Part shown: in pieces, positions 1 to 6,404 of the stretch
How the letters are laid out: the number at the start of each line of letters is the position of its first letter
Position numbering within the stretch: position 1 is the first letter of the stretch
Position numbers and translations under genes: made by a program
DNA from: Pseudomonadota bacterium
GTDB lineage: Bacteria; Pseudomonadota; Alphaproteobacteria; Acetobacterales; Acetobacteraceae
Length of the DNA stretch: 7,351 nucleotides
NCBI GenBank assembly: GCA_021805485.1
Contig: JAJZFF010000563.1
Location: 1 to 7,351, forward strand
Direction: 5' to 3'
The notes under the pieces: model-generated
What the model was told of the DNA's origin: nothing
Database searches by the model: none
Seen by the model: only the letters and a program-made list of their open reading frames with translations

Positions 1-657
1 TGGTCCTTCGACCGCGCCGCGGAGCAGACCGCCGCTTTGCTCGACGCGCTGCGTCTGCCGCAGGTCGATGTGCTCGCCCATTCGATGGGCGGCATGCTCG
101 CGGTGCGCTTTGCCCGCACTTATCCGGCGCGGGTGCGCCGGCTGGTGCTGGAGGCCCCCCTCGGGCTGGAGGATTATCGCTTCCATGTCCCGCCGGTGCC
201 GGAATCGCGCCTGCTGCAATGGGAACTCGGCCTCACCCCGTCGGAATACCGGCATTACCTCAAGACCGCCTACGGCACGACACTGAGCGATGCCGCGCTC
301 GACCCGTTCGTCGCCTTGCGCGAGCGCATCACCCTGAGCGGCGACTTTCCCCGCTGGGCCGAGGCATTCGTGGCTACCTACACGGCGATCTGGGGCCAGC
401 CGACGGTGCACGAGTTGCCGCTGGTCACGGCGCCCACCTTGTTCCTGGTCGGCACCCGTGACCGCACGGCACCGGGGCGGCCATACGCGCCGCCAGCGGC
501 GCGCGACGCCATGGGGCACGTCGCCGACCTCGCCGCCGCATTGGCGCCGACCATGCCCGATGCGCGGGTGCAGCGGTTCGACACCGGGCATCTCGTCCAT
601 CTCGAAGCACCGGACGCGTTCGATCGGGCCCTGCTGGATTTCCTGACGCAGCCTTGA
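1..657 (+). CDS. Alpha/beta hydrolase, 5'-truncated by the window edge
   Basis: The reading frame is open from base 1, so the N-terminal part, with the first strands and usually the oxyanion-hole HG motif, lies outside the window; 218 codons are visible. The nucleophile elbow is H-S-M-G-G, with the catalytic Ser codon at 82-84. The acid is probably the Asp of GTRDRTAPG at 460-462, and the base is the His of DTGHLVHLEAP at 589-591. The segment between elbow and acid is helix-rich, as in a cap domain. The APP-x-AR stretch after the acid resembles a subgroup of bacterial hydrolases of about 300-340 residues, so perhaps a third is missing. The substrate cannot be told; esterase, lactonase or haloperoxidase-like activity are all possible. 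It converges on the glycosyltransferase gene and has no evident link to the rhamnose operon. Whether it is exported cannot be judged without the N-terminus. Confidence 0.88.
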   Translation, partial: WSFDRAAEQTAALLDALRLPQVDVLAHSMGGMLAVRFARTYPARVRRLVLEAPLGLEDYRFHVPPVPESRLLQWELGLTPSEYRHYLKTAYGTTLSDAALDPFVALRERITLSGDFPRWAEAFVATYTAIWGQPTVHELPLVTAPTLFLVGTRDRTAPGRPYAPPAARDAMGHVADLAAALAPTMPDARVQRFDTGHLVHLEAPDAFDRALLDFLTQP

Positions 658-668
658 GCGGCGGGCCG

Positions 669-696
669 CGGGCGGAGTTGCCCGGTCGCCCGAAAA
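669..696. other. Small GC hairpin between convergent genes
   Basis: CGGGCG (669-674) pairs with CGCCCG (687-692) around a 12-nt loop, inside the 43-nt gap between the stops of the hydrolase and the glycosyltransferase. It is followed by AAAA on the plus strand, so TTTT precedes the hairpin on the minus strand, and neither direction gives a stem followed by a T-tract. It could stop transcription weakly or protect 3' ends, but it does not qualify as a standard intrinsic terminator. Confidence 0.25.
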
Positions 697-700
697 TGGC

Positions 701-1624
701 TCAGCCGATCAGGAACCAGAGACGGAACAGCCAGGTGCGCAGTCTTCGCCGCCCGCGCAGGCCGGTGACGCCGAGCGCCGACGCCCGGCGGAGGATGCCC
801 CCGGCCAGGGCGGCGTGCAGCCGCGTCACCGCTGCCAGCGCGCATGGCGTGAGCGCCGCCGGCTGCGCCGCCAGCCCATCGAGATGGCGGCGCAGCATGG
901 TCATCTGGAAGCGCGGGCCGCGGATCAGCGCCGCCAGCGCCCGCTGGATCAGGGGTGGCGGGCGGGAGCCGACCAGATTGCCGCCGTGCAGCCGGTAGAG
1001 CACCAGTGGGGTGTCCTCGCGCAGCACCAATCCACCGGCCGCGCCGACCAGGATATGGGCCCACCAATCGTGCAGGCAGCCGGCGGGCGGCGCGCTGGCC
1101 GCGACCAGGCACGCGGCCGCGGCGTCGAGCAGCATGGCGCATCCGCTCGCCGTGTTCTCGACCAGCGCGGCCGGGAACCCGTACGGCGCGCCGAGGTTCG
1201 GCTGGATGCCGATCGGGCGCAGAGCGGCGTCGACCAGCGTCGTGCGGCAGAACCACAGCGCCGGGCCTGGTCCATCGGCCAGCGCCGCCAGCCCGACGGC
1301 CAGCTTCTCCGGCCGCCAGACATCGTCCTGATCAGCGAAAGCGAAGGCGGCGGCGCCTGGCTCGGCGGCGACGGCGTGGCGCAGCAGGTGGAAGAAGCTG
1401 CCCGCCGCGCCAAGCCGCTCGCCGCCGGCGACCTGCACGACGCGCCCCGCTCCGCGCCCGGCGGCGAAGGCTTCCAGCAGCGCCACGGAGCCGTCGCGCG
1501 AGCCGTCGTCGCGCCAGTAGAGCACCCATTCGGCGTGGGTCTGCGCGGTGATCGAGGCGAGCTGTTCGGGCAGGAAGCGCTCGCCCTGATAGATCGCGAG
1601 GAGGATGACGACGCGGCTTGCCAC
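701..1624 (-). CDS. Family 2 glycosyltransferase, rhamnosyltransferase-like
   Basis: This is predicted to transfer a sugar, plausibly L-rhamnose from dTDP-L-rhamnose, to a growing glycan at the cytoplasmic face of the inner membrane. The 307-residue protein has a GT-A fold. The N-terminal strand and nucleotide site read VVILLAIYQGERFL (residues 5-18), followed by RDDGS (38-42). The metal/donor motif is ADQDDVW (97-103). Then come the acceptor-side NTASGCAML (157-165), HDWW (185-188) and YRLHGGN (210-216), a set typical of the GT2 subgroup often annotated as rhamnosyltransferase. The basic, hydrophobic C-terminus ends RTWLFRLWFLIG and may touch the membrane. I chose the GTG at 1624 because it lies 4 nt after the rmlD stop and just before the conserved first strand; the frame stays open farther upstream, but that part overlaps rmlD and has no family similarity. 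No strong Shine-Dalgarno is visible, so translation is probably coupled. Being last in the rml operon supports the rhamnose inference; the exact donor and linkage are unknown. Confidence 0.88.
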   Translation of the reverse strand: MASRVVILLAIYQGERFLPEQLASITAQTHAEWVLYWRDDGSRDGSVALLEAFAAGRGAGRVVQVAGGERLGAAGSFFHLLRHAVAAEPGAAAFAFADQDDVWRPEKLAVGLAALADGPGPALWFCRTTLVDAALRPIGIQPNLGAPYGFPAALVENTASGCAMLLDAAAACLVAASAPPAGCLHDWWAHILVGAAGGLVLREDTPLVLYRLHGGNLVGSRPPPLIQRALAALIRGPRFQMTMLRRHLDGLAAQPAALTPCALAAVTRLHAALAGGILRRASALGVTGLRGRRRLRTWLFRLWFLIG

Positions 1625-1628
1625 GCCG

Positions 1629-2501
1629 TCAGGCCGCGAGGACCGCGTCCACCGTTCGCGCCACCCCCTCCTGCCAGGGCGGCAGGCGGAGCCCGAAGGT
1701 CGCCGCCAGCTTGGCGCAATCAAGCCGCGAATCCGCCGGACGGCGGGCCGGGGTGGGCCAGTCGGAGGTTGCAATCGGGGTGATCGTCGGCGGGGTCAGG
1801 CCATGGCGGGCGGCCTGGGCGAAAATCTCGCTGGCGAACCCGTGCCACGTCGTCTCGCCCTGGGCGGTGGCGTGATAGATGCCGGCATAGGACTCCCGCC
1901 AACCCTCGGCGAGGCGCGCGGCGATGGCGGCGATGGCGGCGGCGAGGTCGGCGGCGGCGGTCGGGGTGCCGCGCTGATCAGCGACGACGCGCAGCGTGTC
2001 GGTCCGCTTGCGCGCGTTCAGCATCGTCAGCAGGAAGTTCTTCCCGCGCGCCGCATAGACCCAGGACGTGCGCAGGATGATGGCGCGCGGGCAGCGCTCC
2101 AGCACCGCACGCTCGCCGGCGAGCTTGCTGGCGCCGTAGACCCCGGTGGGGTTCGTCGGATCGGTCTCGACATAGGCCGCGCCCTTGGCGCCGTCGAAGA
2201 CATAGTCGGTGGAGATGTGGATCATCGGGACGCCGGCGTCGGCGCAGAGCGCGGCCAGGCGCGCCGGCCCATCGCGATTGGCACGCCAGGCCGGGCCGAC
2301 CGCGCCCTCGGCCGCATCCACCGCCGTGTAGGCCGCGGCATTGATCACCAGGGCGGGCCGCGCGGCGAGGAAGGCGGTCTCGATCGTCTCCGGGTGGTCG
2401 AAATCAAAGCCGGGCCGCCCGACGAGGTAGGCCCCGGACAGCAACGCCGCCAGTTCCTGCGCGACCTGCCCGGTGCCGCCGGTCAACAGGACGCGGGTCA
2501 C
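1629..2501 (-). CDS. rmlD: dTDP-4-dehydrorhamnose reductase
   Basis: This enzyme catalyses the last step of dTDP-L-rhamnose synthesis, the NAD(P)H-dependent reduction of dTDP-4-dehydro-L-rhamnose, in the cytoplasm. The 290-residue length is normal for RmlD. The extended SDR fold starts with the nucleotide motif LLTGGTGQV (residues 5-13). Next are VINAAAYTAVD (52-62), STDYVFDG (97-104), and the catalytic YGASK with Tyr122 and Lys126. RTSWVY and the C-terminal RRPADSRLDCAKL segment are also characteristic. The start is GTG at 2501; its last bases form a GTGA overlap of 4 nt with the rmlC stop, which is classic translational coupling, and no separate Shine-Dalgarno is seen. The stop lies 4 nt before the glycosyltransferase start. 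All key residues are present, so the gene looks functional. It is also known as rfbD. Confidence 0.97.
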   Translation of the reverse strand: MTRVLLTGGTGQVAQELAALLSGAYLVGRPGFDFDHPETIETAFLAARPALVINAAAYTAVDAAEGAVGPAWRANRDGPARLAALCADAGVPMIHISTDYVFDGAKGAAYVETDPTNPTGVYGASKLAGERAVLERCPRAIILRTSWVYAARGKNFLLTMLNARKRTDTLRVVADQRGTPTAAADLAAAIAAIAARLAEGWRESYAGIYHATAQGETTWHGFASEIFAQAARHGLTPPTITPIATSDWPTPARRPADSRLDCAKLAATFGLRLPPWQEGVARTVDAVLAA

Positions 2502-3058
2502 GGCGTCGGGAACCAGGCGGTGGCCTCCGCGAAGCCAGGCAGCTGGGTGTCCTTCTCGGAAAGGACCGCCTCGCCCGGAGCAACCGGCCAGGGCAGCGCG
2601 AGCGATGCGTCGTTCCAGATCACGCCGCGCTCGGCGGCGCGGTCGTAGGGGGCGGTGACCTTGTAGAGCACCTCGGTGTCCGGCTCGAGGGTGCAGAACC
2701 CGTGCAGGAAGCCGCCCGGCACCCAGAGCTGGGCGCCCGTCTCTGCGCTCAGCACGGCCGCGACGTGGCGCCCATAGCTCGGCGACCCGCCGCGGATATC
2801 CACCGCCACGTCCCAGATCGCGCCACGCAGGCAGCGCACCAGCTTGCCTTGCACGTTCGGCGCCAGCTGGCAGTGAAGGCCGCGGATCGTCCCCTTGGCG
2901 CGCGAAAGGCTCTGATTGTCCTGGATGAAGTGCGCCCCGATCCCCGCGGCAGCGAAGCGGGCTTCGTTGTAGGTCTCGGAAAAATGGCCGCGGGCATCGG
3001 CGAAGCGGGGCGGAACGACGAGGATGACGTCCGGAATGGCGAGGCGTTCGATTTTCAT
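2498..3058 (-). CDS. rmlC: dTDP-4-dehydrorhamnose 3,5-epimerase
   Basis: This enzyme epimerises C3 and C5 of dTDP-4-dehydro-6-deoxy-D-glucose, the third step of dTDP-L-rhamnose synthesis. The 186-residue cupin-like protein has the family landmarks: DARGHFSETYN (21-31), FIQDNQS (44-50), and GTIRGLHCQ with the catalytic His62. QGKLVRCLRGAIWDVAVDIR (70-89) includes Lys72, and it is followed by WVPGGFLHGF (112-121), LYKVT with Tyr132, and a GVIWND motif. Cys63 replaces the more usual Tyr after the catalytic His, a minor change. The ATG at 3058 follows a GAGG Shine-Dalgarno (3071-3068) that overlaps the rmlA stop codon, with a 9-nt spacer. The gap to rmlA is 11 nt and the 3' end overlaps rmlD by 4 nt. 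It is also called rfbC. Confidence 0.97.
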   Translation of the reverse strand: MKIERLAIPDVILVVPPRFADARGHFSETYNEARFAAAGIGAHFIQDNQSLSRAKGTIRGLHCQLAPNVQGKLVRCLRGAIWDVAVDIRGGSPSYGRHVAAVLSAETGAQLWVPGGFLHGFCTLEPDTEVLYKVTAPYDRAAERGVIWNDASLALPWPVAPGEAVLSEKDTQLPGFAEATAWFPTP

Positions 3059-3069
3059 GGTCCCGGTCC

Positions 3070-3945
3070 TCAGCCGTGCACGCCGTCGGCCAGATCGGCG
3101 AGAACCCGGCCCAGTTCGGTCTTGCCCAGGCGCCGGGCATGGCCGCGCAAGGTTTCGGCGTCGATATGGCCCATGCGGAACGCGACCTCCTCCGGGCAGC
3201 CGACCAGCATGCCCTGGCGGGATTGGATGGTCTGCACGAAGGTCGCCGCTTGCAGCAGGCTGTCCGGCGTGCCGGCGTCGAGCCAGGCGCACCCGCGGCC
3301 GAGCCGTTCGACATGCAGCGACCCGGCCTCCAGATAAAGCCGGTTGAGGTCGGTGATCTCGAGCTCGCCGCGGGCCGAGGGGCGAATCGTCGCGGCTAGA
3401 TCGGAGACTTGGCGGTCGTAGAAATAGAGCCCGGTCACCGCCCAGTTGGAGCGCGGCTGGGCCGGTTTCTCGACGATCTCGACCGCCCGCCCCTCCTCGT
3501 CGAAGGTGACGACGCCGTAGCGCTCGGGATCGACGACGCGATAGGCGAACACCGTCGCCCCCTCGGGCCGGGCGGCAGCGGCGCGCAGGGACACGGAAAG
3601 ATGATCGGCGAAGATCAGATTGTCCCCGAGCGCCAGCGCGCAGGGTTCGCCCGCGATCCAGTCCCGCCCGATCAGGAACGCCTGGGCGAGGCCGTCGGGG
3701 CGGGGTTGCACGGCATAGGAGAAGCGAATGCCGAGCCCCGACCCATCGCCGAGCAGGCGGCGGAACTGGGGCAGGTCCTCGGGCGTCGAGATCACCAGGA
3801 TGTCGCGGATGCCGGCCAGCATCAGCGTGCTCAGCGGGTAATAGATCATCGGCTTGTCGTAGACCGGCAGCATCTGCTTCGATGCGGCGAGGGTCATCGG
3901 GTGCAGCCGCGAGCCGGCCCCGCCGGCGAGTATGATGCCCTTCAT
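3070..3945 (-). CDS. rmlA: Glucose-1-phosphate thymidylyltransferase
   Basis: This enzyme joins dTTP and glucose-1-phosphate to dTDP-glucose, the committed and usually feedback-inhibited step of dTDP-rhamnose synthesis. The protein is 291 residues, as expected. The nucleotidyltransferase signature is [16 protein letters not shown] (1-16), followed by [18 protein letters not shown] (22-39). The metal-site motif LGDN has Asp108. Later come the VEKP motif, TGLYFYD and [10 protein letters not shown], and the C-terminal [13 protein letters not shown] region typical of RmlA. The ATG at 3945 fits the conserved N-terminus and has GGGAG (3961-3957) 11 nt upstream. An in-frame GTG at 3957 would add four residues but overlaps that GGGAG, so it is less likely. 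The gap to rmlB is 36 nt. It is also called rfbA. Confidence 0.97.
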   Translation of the reverse strand: MKGIILAGGAGSRLHPMTLAASKQMLPVYDKPMIYYPLSTLMLAGIRDILVISTPEDLPQFRRLLGDGSGLGIRFSYAVQPRPDGLAQAFLIGRDWIAGEPCALALGDNLIFADHLSVSLRAAAARPEGATVFAYRVVDPERYGVVTFDEEGRAVEIVEKPAQPRSNWAVTGLYFYDRQVSDLAATIRPSARGELEITDLNRLYLEAGSLHVERLGRGCAWLDAGTPDSLLQAATFVQTIQSRQGMLVGCPEEVAFRMGHIDAETLRGHARRLGKTELGRVLADLADGVHG

Positions 3946-3981
3946 CAAGCCCGACACTCCCAGATTGCAGCCGACAGAGGC

Positions 3982-5040
3982 TCAGGTTCCCGCGCGGCCG
4001 AGGCGCTGGCCGGCATAGCGCGCGGCGCGGATGCGCGTCCACCAGTCGCGATGGTCGAGATACCAGAGCAGCGTGCGGCGCAGCCCGGCGGCGAAATCGT
4101 GCCGCGCCCGCCAGCCGAGGGCGCGCTCGGCGGCTTGGGGGTCGATCTCATAGCGGAAATCGTGCCCCGGCCGGTCGCCGACGAAGCGGATCAGCCGCGC
4201 CCGTGGGCCGGACGGATCGGGCGCCAGCTCATCGAGAATGGCGCAGATCGTCTCGACCACCTCCAGGTTGCGCCGCGGCTGGCGGGCGCCGATGGCGTAG
4301 GTGCCGCCCGGCTCACCGCGCTGCAGCACCGCAACCAGCGCCTCGGCATGGTCCTCGACCAGCAGCCAGTCGCGCAGGTTGGAGCCGTCGCCATACACCG
4401 GCAGTTCGCGCCCCTCGAGGGCGTTGATGGTGACCAGCGGGATCAGCTTCTCGGGGAACTGCCAGGGGCCGTAATTGTTGGTGGTGTTGCTGACCAGCGT
4501 CGGCAGCCCGTAGGTGTGGAACCAGGCGCGCACCAGGTGATCGGAAGCGGCCTTGCTCGCCGAATAGGGGCTGCGCGGGTCGTAGGACGTGGTCTCGGTG
4601 AAGGGCGGGTCCGACGGGCCCAGCGAGCCGAACACCTCGTCGGTGGAAATGTGGTGGAAGCGAAAGTGACTCTTGGCCGTCTGTTCGAGCCCTGCCCAAT
4701 AGTCCCGGGCAGCCTCGAGCAGGACATAGGTGCCGACGATGTTGGTGTCGATGAACGCGGCGGGGCCGTCGATCGAGCGATCGACATGGGATTCGGCGGC
4801 GAGATGCATCACCGCGTCCGGCCGGTGGTTGGCAAACACCGCGCGCATCGCCGCCGCGTCACGGATATCGGCGCGGATGAGCGTGTGGCGGGGATGGACC
4901 CGCGCTTCCTCCAGCGCCTCCTCCGAGGCGGCGTAGGTCATGGCATCGACATTGACCACCTGGTGGCCGGTATCGCGGATGAGGTGGCGGATGACTGCCG
5001 AGCCAATGAAGCCACACCCGCCGGTGAGAAGAATGCGCAT
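3982..5040 (-). CDS. rmlB: dTDP-glucose 4,6-dehydratase
   Basis: This is an NAD+-dependent extended SDR that converts dTDP-D-glucose to dTDP-4-dehydro-6-deoxy-D-glucose, the second step of the rhamnose pathway and a branch point to other deoxysugars. The 352-residue length is typical. It has the Rossmann motif TGGCGFIGS (6-14), [15 protein letters not shown] (79-93), and [10 protein letters not shown] with the catalytic Thr133-Asp134-Glu135. The YSASK motif has Tyr159 and Lys163. [26 protein letters not shown] and a DRPGHDFRY substrate-binding segment complete the family pattern. The ATG at 5040 matches the conserved MRILLTGG start and has a strong AAAGGAG (5051-5045) 4 nt upstream. An in-frame start at 5142 is rejected because the extra 34 residues look like non-coding sequence. 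It is the first gene of the operon, so its upstream region should carry the main promoter. It is also called rfbB. Confidence 0.98.
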   Translation of the reverse strand: MRILLTGGCGFIGSAVIRHLIRDTGHQVVNVDAMTYAASEEALEEARVHPRHTLIRADIRDAAAMRAVFANHRPDAVMHLAAESHVDRSIDGPAAFIDTNIVGTYVLLEAARDYWAGLEQTAKSHFRFHHISTDEVFGSLGPSDPPFTETTSYDPRSPYSASKAASDHLVRAWFHTYGLPTLVSNTTNNYGPWQFPEKLIPLVTINALEGRELPVYGDGSNLRDWLLVEDHAEALVAVLQRGEPGGTYAIGARQPRRNLEVVETICAILDELAPDPSGPRARLIRFVGDRPGHDFRYEIDPQAAERALGWRARHDFAAGLRRTLLWYLDHRDWWTRIRAARYAGQRLGRAGT

Positions 5041-5044
5041 CGCG

Positions 5045-5051
5045 CTCCTTT
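5045..5051 (-). promoter_or_regulatory. Strong rmlB ribosome binding site
   Basis: AAAGGAG lies 4 nt before the ATG at 5040 and is the best Shine-Dalgarno of the operon. It decides the rmlB start against the in-frame start at 5142. A 7-bp stem (5054-5060 with 5072-5078) ends just upstream of it, which could affect access of the ribosome. Confidence 0.8.
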
Positions 5052-5053
5052 CC

Positions 5054-5078
5054 TTGCCCGCGTCACGCGATCGGGCAA
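5054..5078. repeat. Inverted repeat next to the rmlB ribosome binding site
   Basis: TTGCCCG (5054-5060) and CGGGCAA (5072-5078) form a perfect 7-bp stem with an 11-nt loop. Inside it CGCG-TCA-CGCG can form a competing small hairpin. In rmlB mRNA the stem would sit directly 5' of the AAGGAAAGGAG region, so a structural role in translation is conceivable. It could also be a protein-binding site. Function is not shown. Confidence 0.4.
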
Positions 5079-5153
5079 AAAGCGGCGCAACCTGCCAGCG
5101 CAAGGCGGAGGCGGCAAGCCCCACGGCGCCATCTGGAGCCACCGCCGGTCTGG

Positions 5154-5172
5154 CCGAGCCGTTTCGGCTCGG
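5154..5172. repeat. Perfect GC-rich hairpin in the rmlB leader
   Basis: CCGAGCCG (5154-5161) and CGGCTCGG (5165-5172) form a perfect 8-bp stem around TTT (AAA on the minus strand). It lies about 114 nt upstream of the rmlB start. No T-tract follows in either direction, so it is not a standard intrinsic terminator. It could be part of a leader structure or the end point of upstream transcripts. Confidence 0.45.
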
Positions 5173-5206
5173 GCAAATCGGAGATAAGTTGCTCTGGAGT
5201 CAGATC

Positions 5207-5273
5207 GTTCTAGAGCACGACCGTCGGCCCTGATGATCCCATCAGGGCGGACCGTGCTCCAGTATGGTTCTAG
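5207..5273. repeat. Imperfect palindromic element bracketed by GTTCTAG
   Basis: The core stem is perfect: CCCTGATG (5228-5235), loop ATCC, CATCAGGG (5240-5247). It continues outward through a G:C pair, a mismatch and a 3-bp GTC:GAC segment, and after a 3-nt bulge through GAGCACG (5213-5219) pairing with CGTGCTC (5253-5259). Together this gives about 19 pairs over 47 bp. The 7-bp word GTTCTAG occurs at 5207-5213 and again at 5267-5273, bracketing the palindrome as a direct repeat. From memory, TCTAGAGCACG plus a CCTGATG/CATCAGG hairpin resembles dispersed intergenic palindromes of alphaproteobacteria. Only one copy lies in the window, so repetition in the genome is inferred. Confidence 0.6.
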
Positions 5274-5288
5274 TGTCCCGCCCCGGGG

Positions 5289-5304
5289 AATTCGTATGCG
5301 AATT
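5289..5304. promoter_or_regulatory. Candidate operator: AATTCG-TATG-CGAATT
   Basis: This is a perfect 6-bp inverted repeat with a 4-nt spacer in the AT-rich patch about 250 nt upstream of rmlB. Its size and base content suit a dimeric regulator site. No known regulator can be named from the sequence, and chance formation is possible. Confidence 0.3.
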
Positions 5305-5354
5305 TATGGGGTGAGCGGGCCGATAACATATTGAATTAGTGTGATTCAGATACC

Positions 5355-5374
5355 GAAATCCGTGTCGGAATTTC
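5355..5374. promoter_or_regulatory. Second inverted repeat in the AT-rich patch
   Basis: GAAATCCG and CGGAATTTC form an inverted repeat with a 3-nt centre (TGT) and one unpaired T. It starts 13 nt after the gspM stop in the direction of gspM transcription. It may be an operator or a weak 3' structure for gspM. Support is limited to the symmetry. Confidence 0.25.
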
Positions 5375-5386
5375 TCAATCATCCCA

Positions 5387-5992
5387 CTAGCGTGGTCCTG
5401 TGTGGGCGCCAGGGCCGGTGGCCCTGAAGCCGAAGATGGAGAACGTCGCGTCCAGCGCCGGCCCGGCATCGCGGCTGCGTGCGCTCATGGCGTTCAGCGT
5501 GAGATCGTCGATCATCAGGTGCGGATCGGCCTCGCGGATGGCGTGGAGCAGCCCGACCAGTTTCGGCCAGTCCGGGGCATAGACGCTCGCCCGCACGCCG
5601 ATCCGGCTCAGCCCAACGACCGTCCGCGGCGGCAGCATTTCGGCGCTGGTCAGCGAGGCACCGGCAGCGTTGACCATCCCCTGAAGCCGCTCCTGCAGCG
5701 CGGCGCCGGCGACAGCGTCGCTCGCGCCCTCGAGGAGCCCGGCGCGGCCTTGCGCCGGCTGGGAAGCGCCCGCGCTCTGCCGCTGCAGCTCCGGCAGGGC
5801 GGCGGCCAGGGCCGCCATGTGGTCCGCCAGCTCTTGCTGCTCCACCAGGCGGCGCGCCCGGGCGCCATAGACATCCACCAGCGGGGCCACCAGCGCCAGC
5901 CAGATCAGCGCCAGCGCAAGACATCCCAGCGCCAGGGCGAGCAGGCGGCCTTTGCGTCCAACCGGCAGCGCGGCGGAGAGGTCGGGCGCCAT
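5387..5992 (-). CDS. gspM: Type II secretion system protein GspM
   Basis: GspM is an inner-membrane platform component that normally partners GspL and links the GspE ATPase to the pseudopilus. The 201-residue protein starts with a short cytoplasmic tail. One membrane segment follows at about residues 17-39, rich in Leu and Ala. Then comes a periplasmic helical, coiled-coil-prone stretch (about 42-72) and a C-terminal ferredoxin-like domain (about 95-185). The segment GLLEGASDAVAGAALQERLQGMVNAAGASLTSAEMLPP is typical of the GspM class found in alphaproteobacteria (type II secretion system M, b-type family). The ATG at 5992 follows the transglycosylase stop after 1 nt (TAAAATG), so the two genes are probably translated together; no strong Shine-Dalgarno is visible. 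GspL, the usual upstream neighbour, is missing here. The family call is good, though sequence identity in GspM proteins is always low. Confidence 0.82.
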   Translation of the reverse strand: MAPDLSAALPVGRKGRLLALALGCLALALIWLALVAPLVDVYGARARRLVEQQELADHMAALAAALPELQRQSAGASQPAQGRAGLLEGASDAVAGAALQERLQGMVNAAGASLTSAEMLPPRTVVGLSRIGVRASVYAPDWPKLVGLLHAIREADPHLMIDDLTLNAMSARSRDAGPALDATFSIFGFRATGPGAHTGPR

Positions 5993-5993
5993 T

Positions 5994-6404
5994 TTATCGG
6001 CGCGGCTGACCGAACAGACGCCCAGCGGCGCGCGTCACCTCGCCCTGGTAGCGCTGGTTCAGCGCGGCGGTGTGGGAGTGGTAATCGCCGATGGCGCGCA
6101 TCAGGTCGCCAGCCTCGGCGCGCCGGTACTGGGCCAGGATCGCGCCCGCGGCAGCGATGTTGAAACATGGGTCGGTGAGCAGGCGGTGGCGGACCTGCTC
6201 GGGCGTGGTACCGGCGAGCACGGCCATTGTCGGCAGCCACAGCGTGTTGACCTGCATCAGTCCGAGATCCTCGGAGCCGTCCCGGTTCCGCTGGATGGTG
6301 CCGACACTGCCGCCCTCGACCGCCTGGATCGCCGGCAGCACGCGCGGCGGCAGATGGTGGTAGGCGGCGACGAGGGCCATGCAGGCAAGCGAGGGAATCG
6401 GCAT
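5994..6404 (-). CDS. Small SLT-domain lytic transglycosylase
   Basis: This is predicted to cleave peptidoglycan glycan strands, forming 1,6-anhydro-muropeptides. The 136-residue product is almost only the SLT (goose-lysozyme-like) domain. The catalytic Glu is Glu30 in LPAIQAVEGG, followed by RNRDGSEDLGLMQVN with the conserved GLMQ motif. NIAAAGAILAQY and a DLMRAIGDYHSH segment close the active-site cleft. It resembles VirB1-like enzymes that open the wall for secretion machines. The ATG at 6404 has GGAG 4 nt upstream; an ATG at 6419 would add five residues and has a poorer ribosome site. Neither start gives a convincing signal peptide, since the first hydrophobic stretch (SLACMALVAAY) belongs to the domain's first helix, so the export route is unclear. 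It sits 1 nt before gspM and is divergent from gspG, suggesting a role in T2SS assembly. The substrate role is inferred. Confidence 0.82.
   Translation of the reverse strand: MPIPSLACMALVAAYHHLPPRVLPAIQAVEGGSVGTIQRNRDGSEDLGLMQVNTLWLPTMAVLAGTTPEQVRHRLLTDPCFNIAAAGAILAQYRRAEAGDLMRAIGDYHSHTAALNQRYQGEVTRAAGRLFGQPRR

Larger units (their letters stand above)
5041..5386 (-). other. Intergenic region upstream of the rml operon
   Basis: I see no gene in these 346 bases. From the gspM end towards rmlB they contain an AT-rich patch (about 5285-5385), which is unusual here and a likely promoter area. After that come a palindromic element (5207-5273), a GC hairpin (5154-5172), a second hairpin (5054-5078) and the rmlB ribosome binding site. 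The main rml promoter probably lies here, since the preceding gene gspM is unrelated in function and the gap is long. On the minus strand TTGAGA near 5379 and TATCTG near 5350 resemble promoter hexamers, but the spacing is 20 nt, so I do not call a promoter. Read-through from gspM is also possible because no intrinsic terminator with a T-tract is visible. Confidence 0.6.

Noticed and set aside
378..1256. A 292-codon minus-strand frame overlapping the hydrolase and the glycosyltransferase
   Set aside because: It runs antisense to the hydrolase and out of frame across the GT. The composition is that of a shadow frame.
815..1783. A 322-codon plus-strand open frame opposite the glycosyltransferase
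   Set aside because: Its low-complexity Arg/Ala/Gln-rich product lacks any motif, while the opposite strand encodes a clear GT2.
1605..2648. A 347-codon plus-strand open frame opposite rmlD
   Set aside because: It is Gly/Arg-rich with no domain; the rmlD frame has all SDR motifs.
3409..5187. A 592-codon open frame on the plus strand opposite rmlA and rmlB
   Set aside because: It is antisense to two genes with complete catalytic motifs. Its product is rich in Arg, Gly, Ala and Gln with no recognisable domain, as expected for GC-rich shadow frames.
5213..5259. The palindrome as an intrinsic terminator of gspM
   Set aside because: The stem is strong but no run of T follows on either strand, and it lies about 130 nt beyond the gspM stop.
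5242..5469. A 75-codon minus-strand frame across the AT-rich gap
   Set aside because: It overlaps the end of gspM in another frame and crosses the palindromic element. No ribosome site or domain supports it.
5402..6163. A 253-codon plus-strand frame opposite gspM
   Set aside because: No recognisable domain, and the minus strand has a good GspM pattern with a membrane segment and a linked start.
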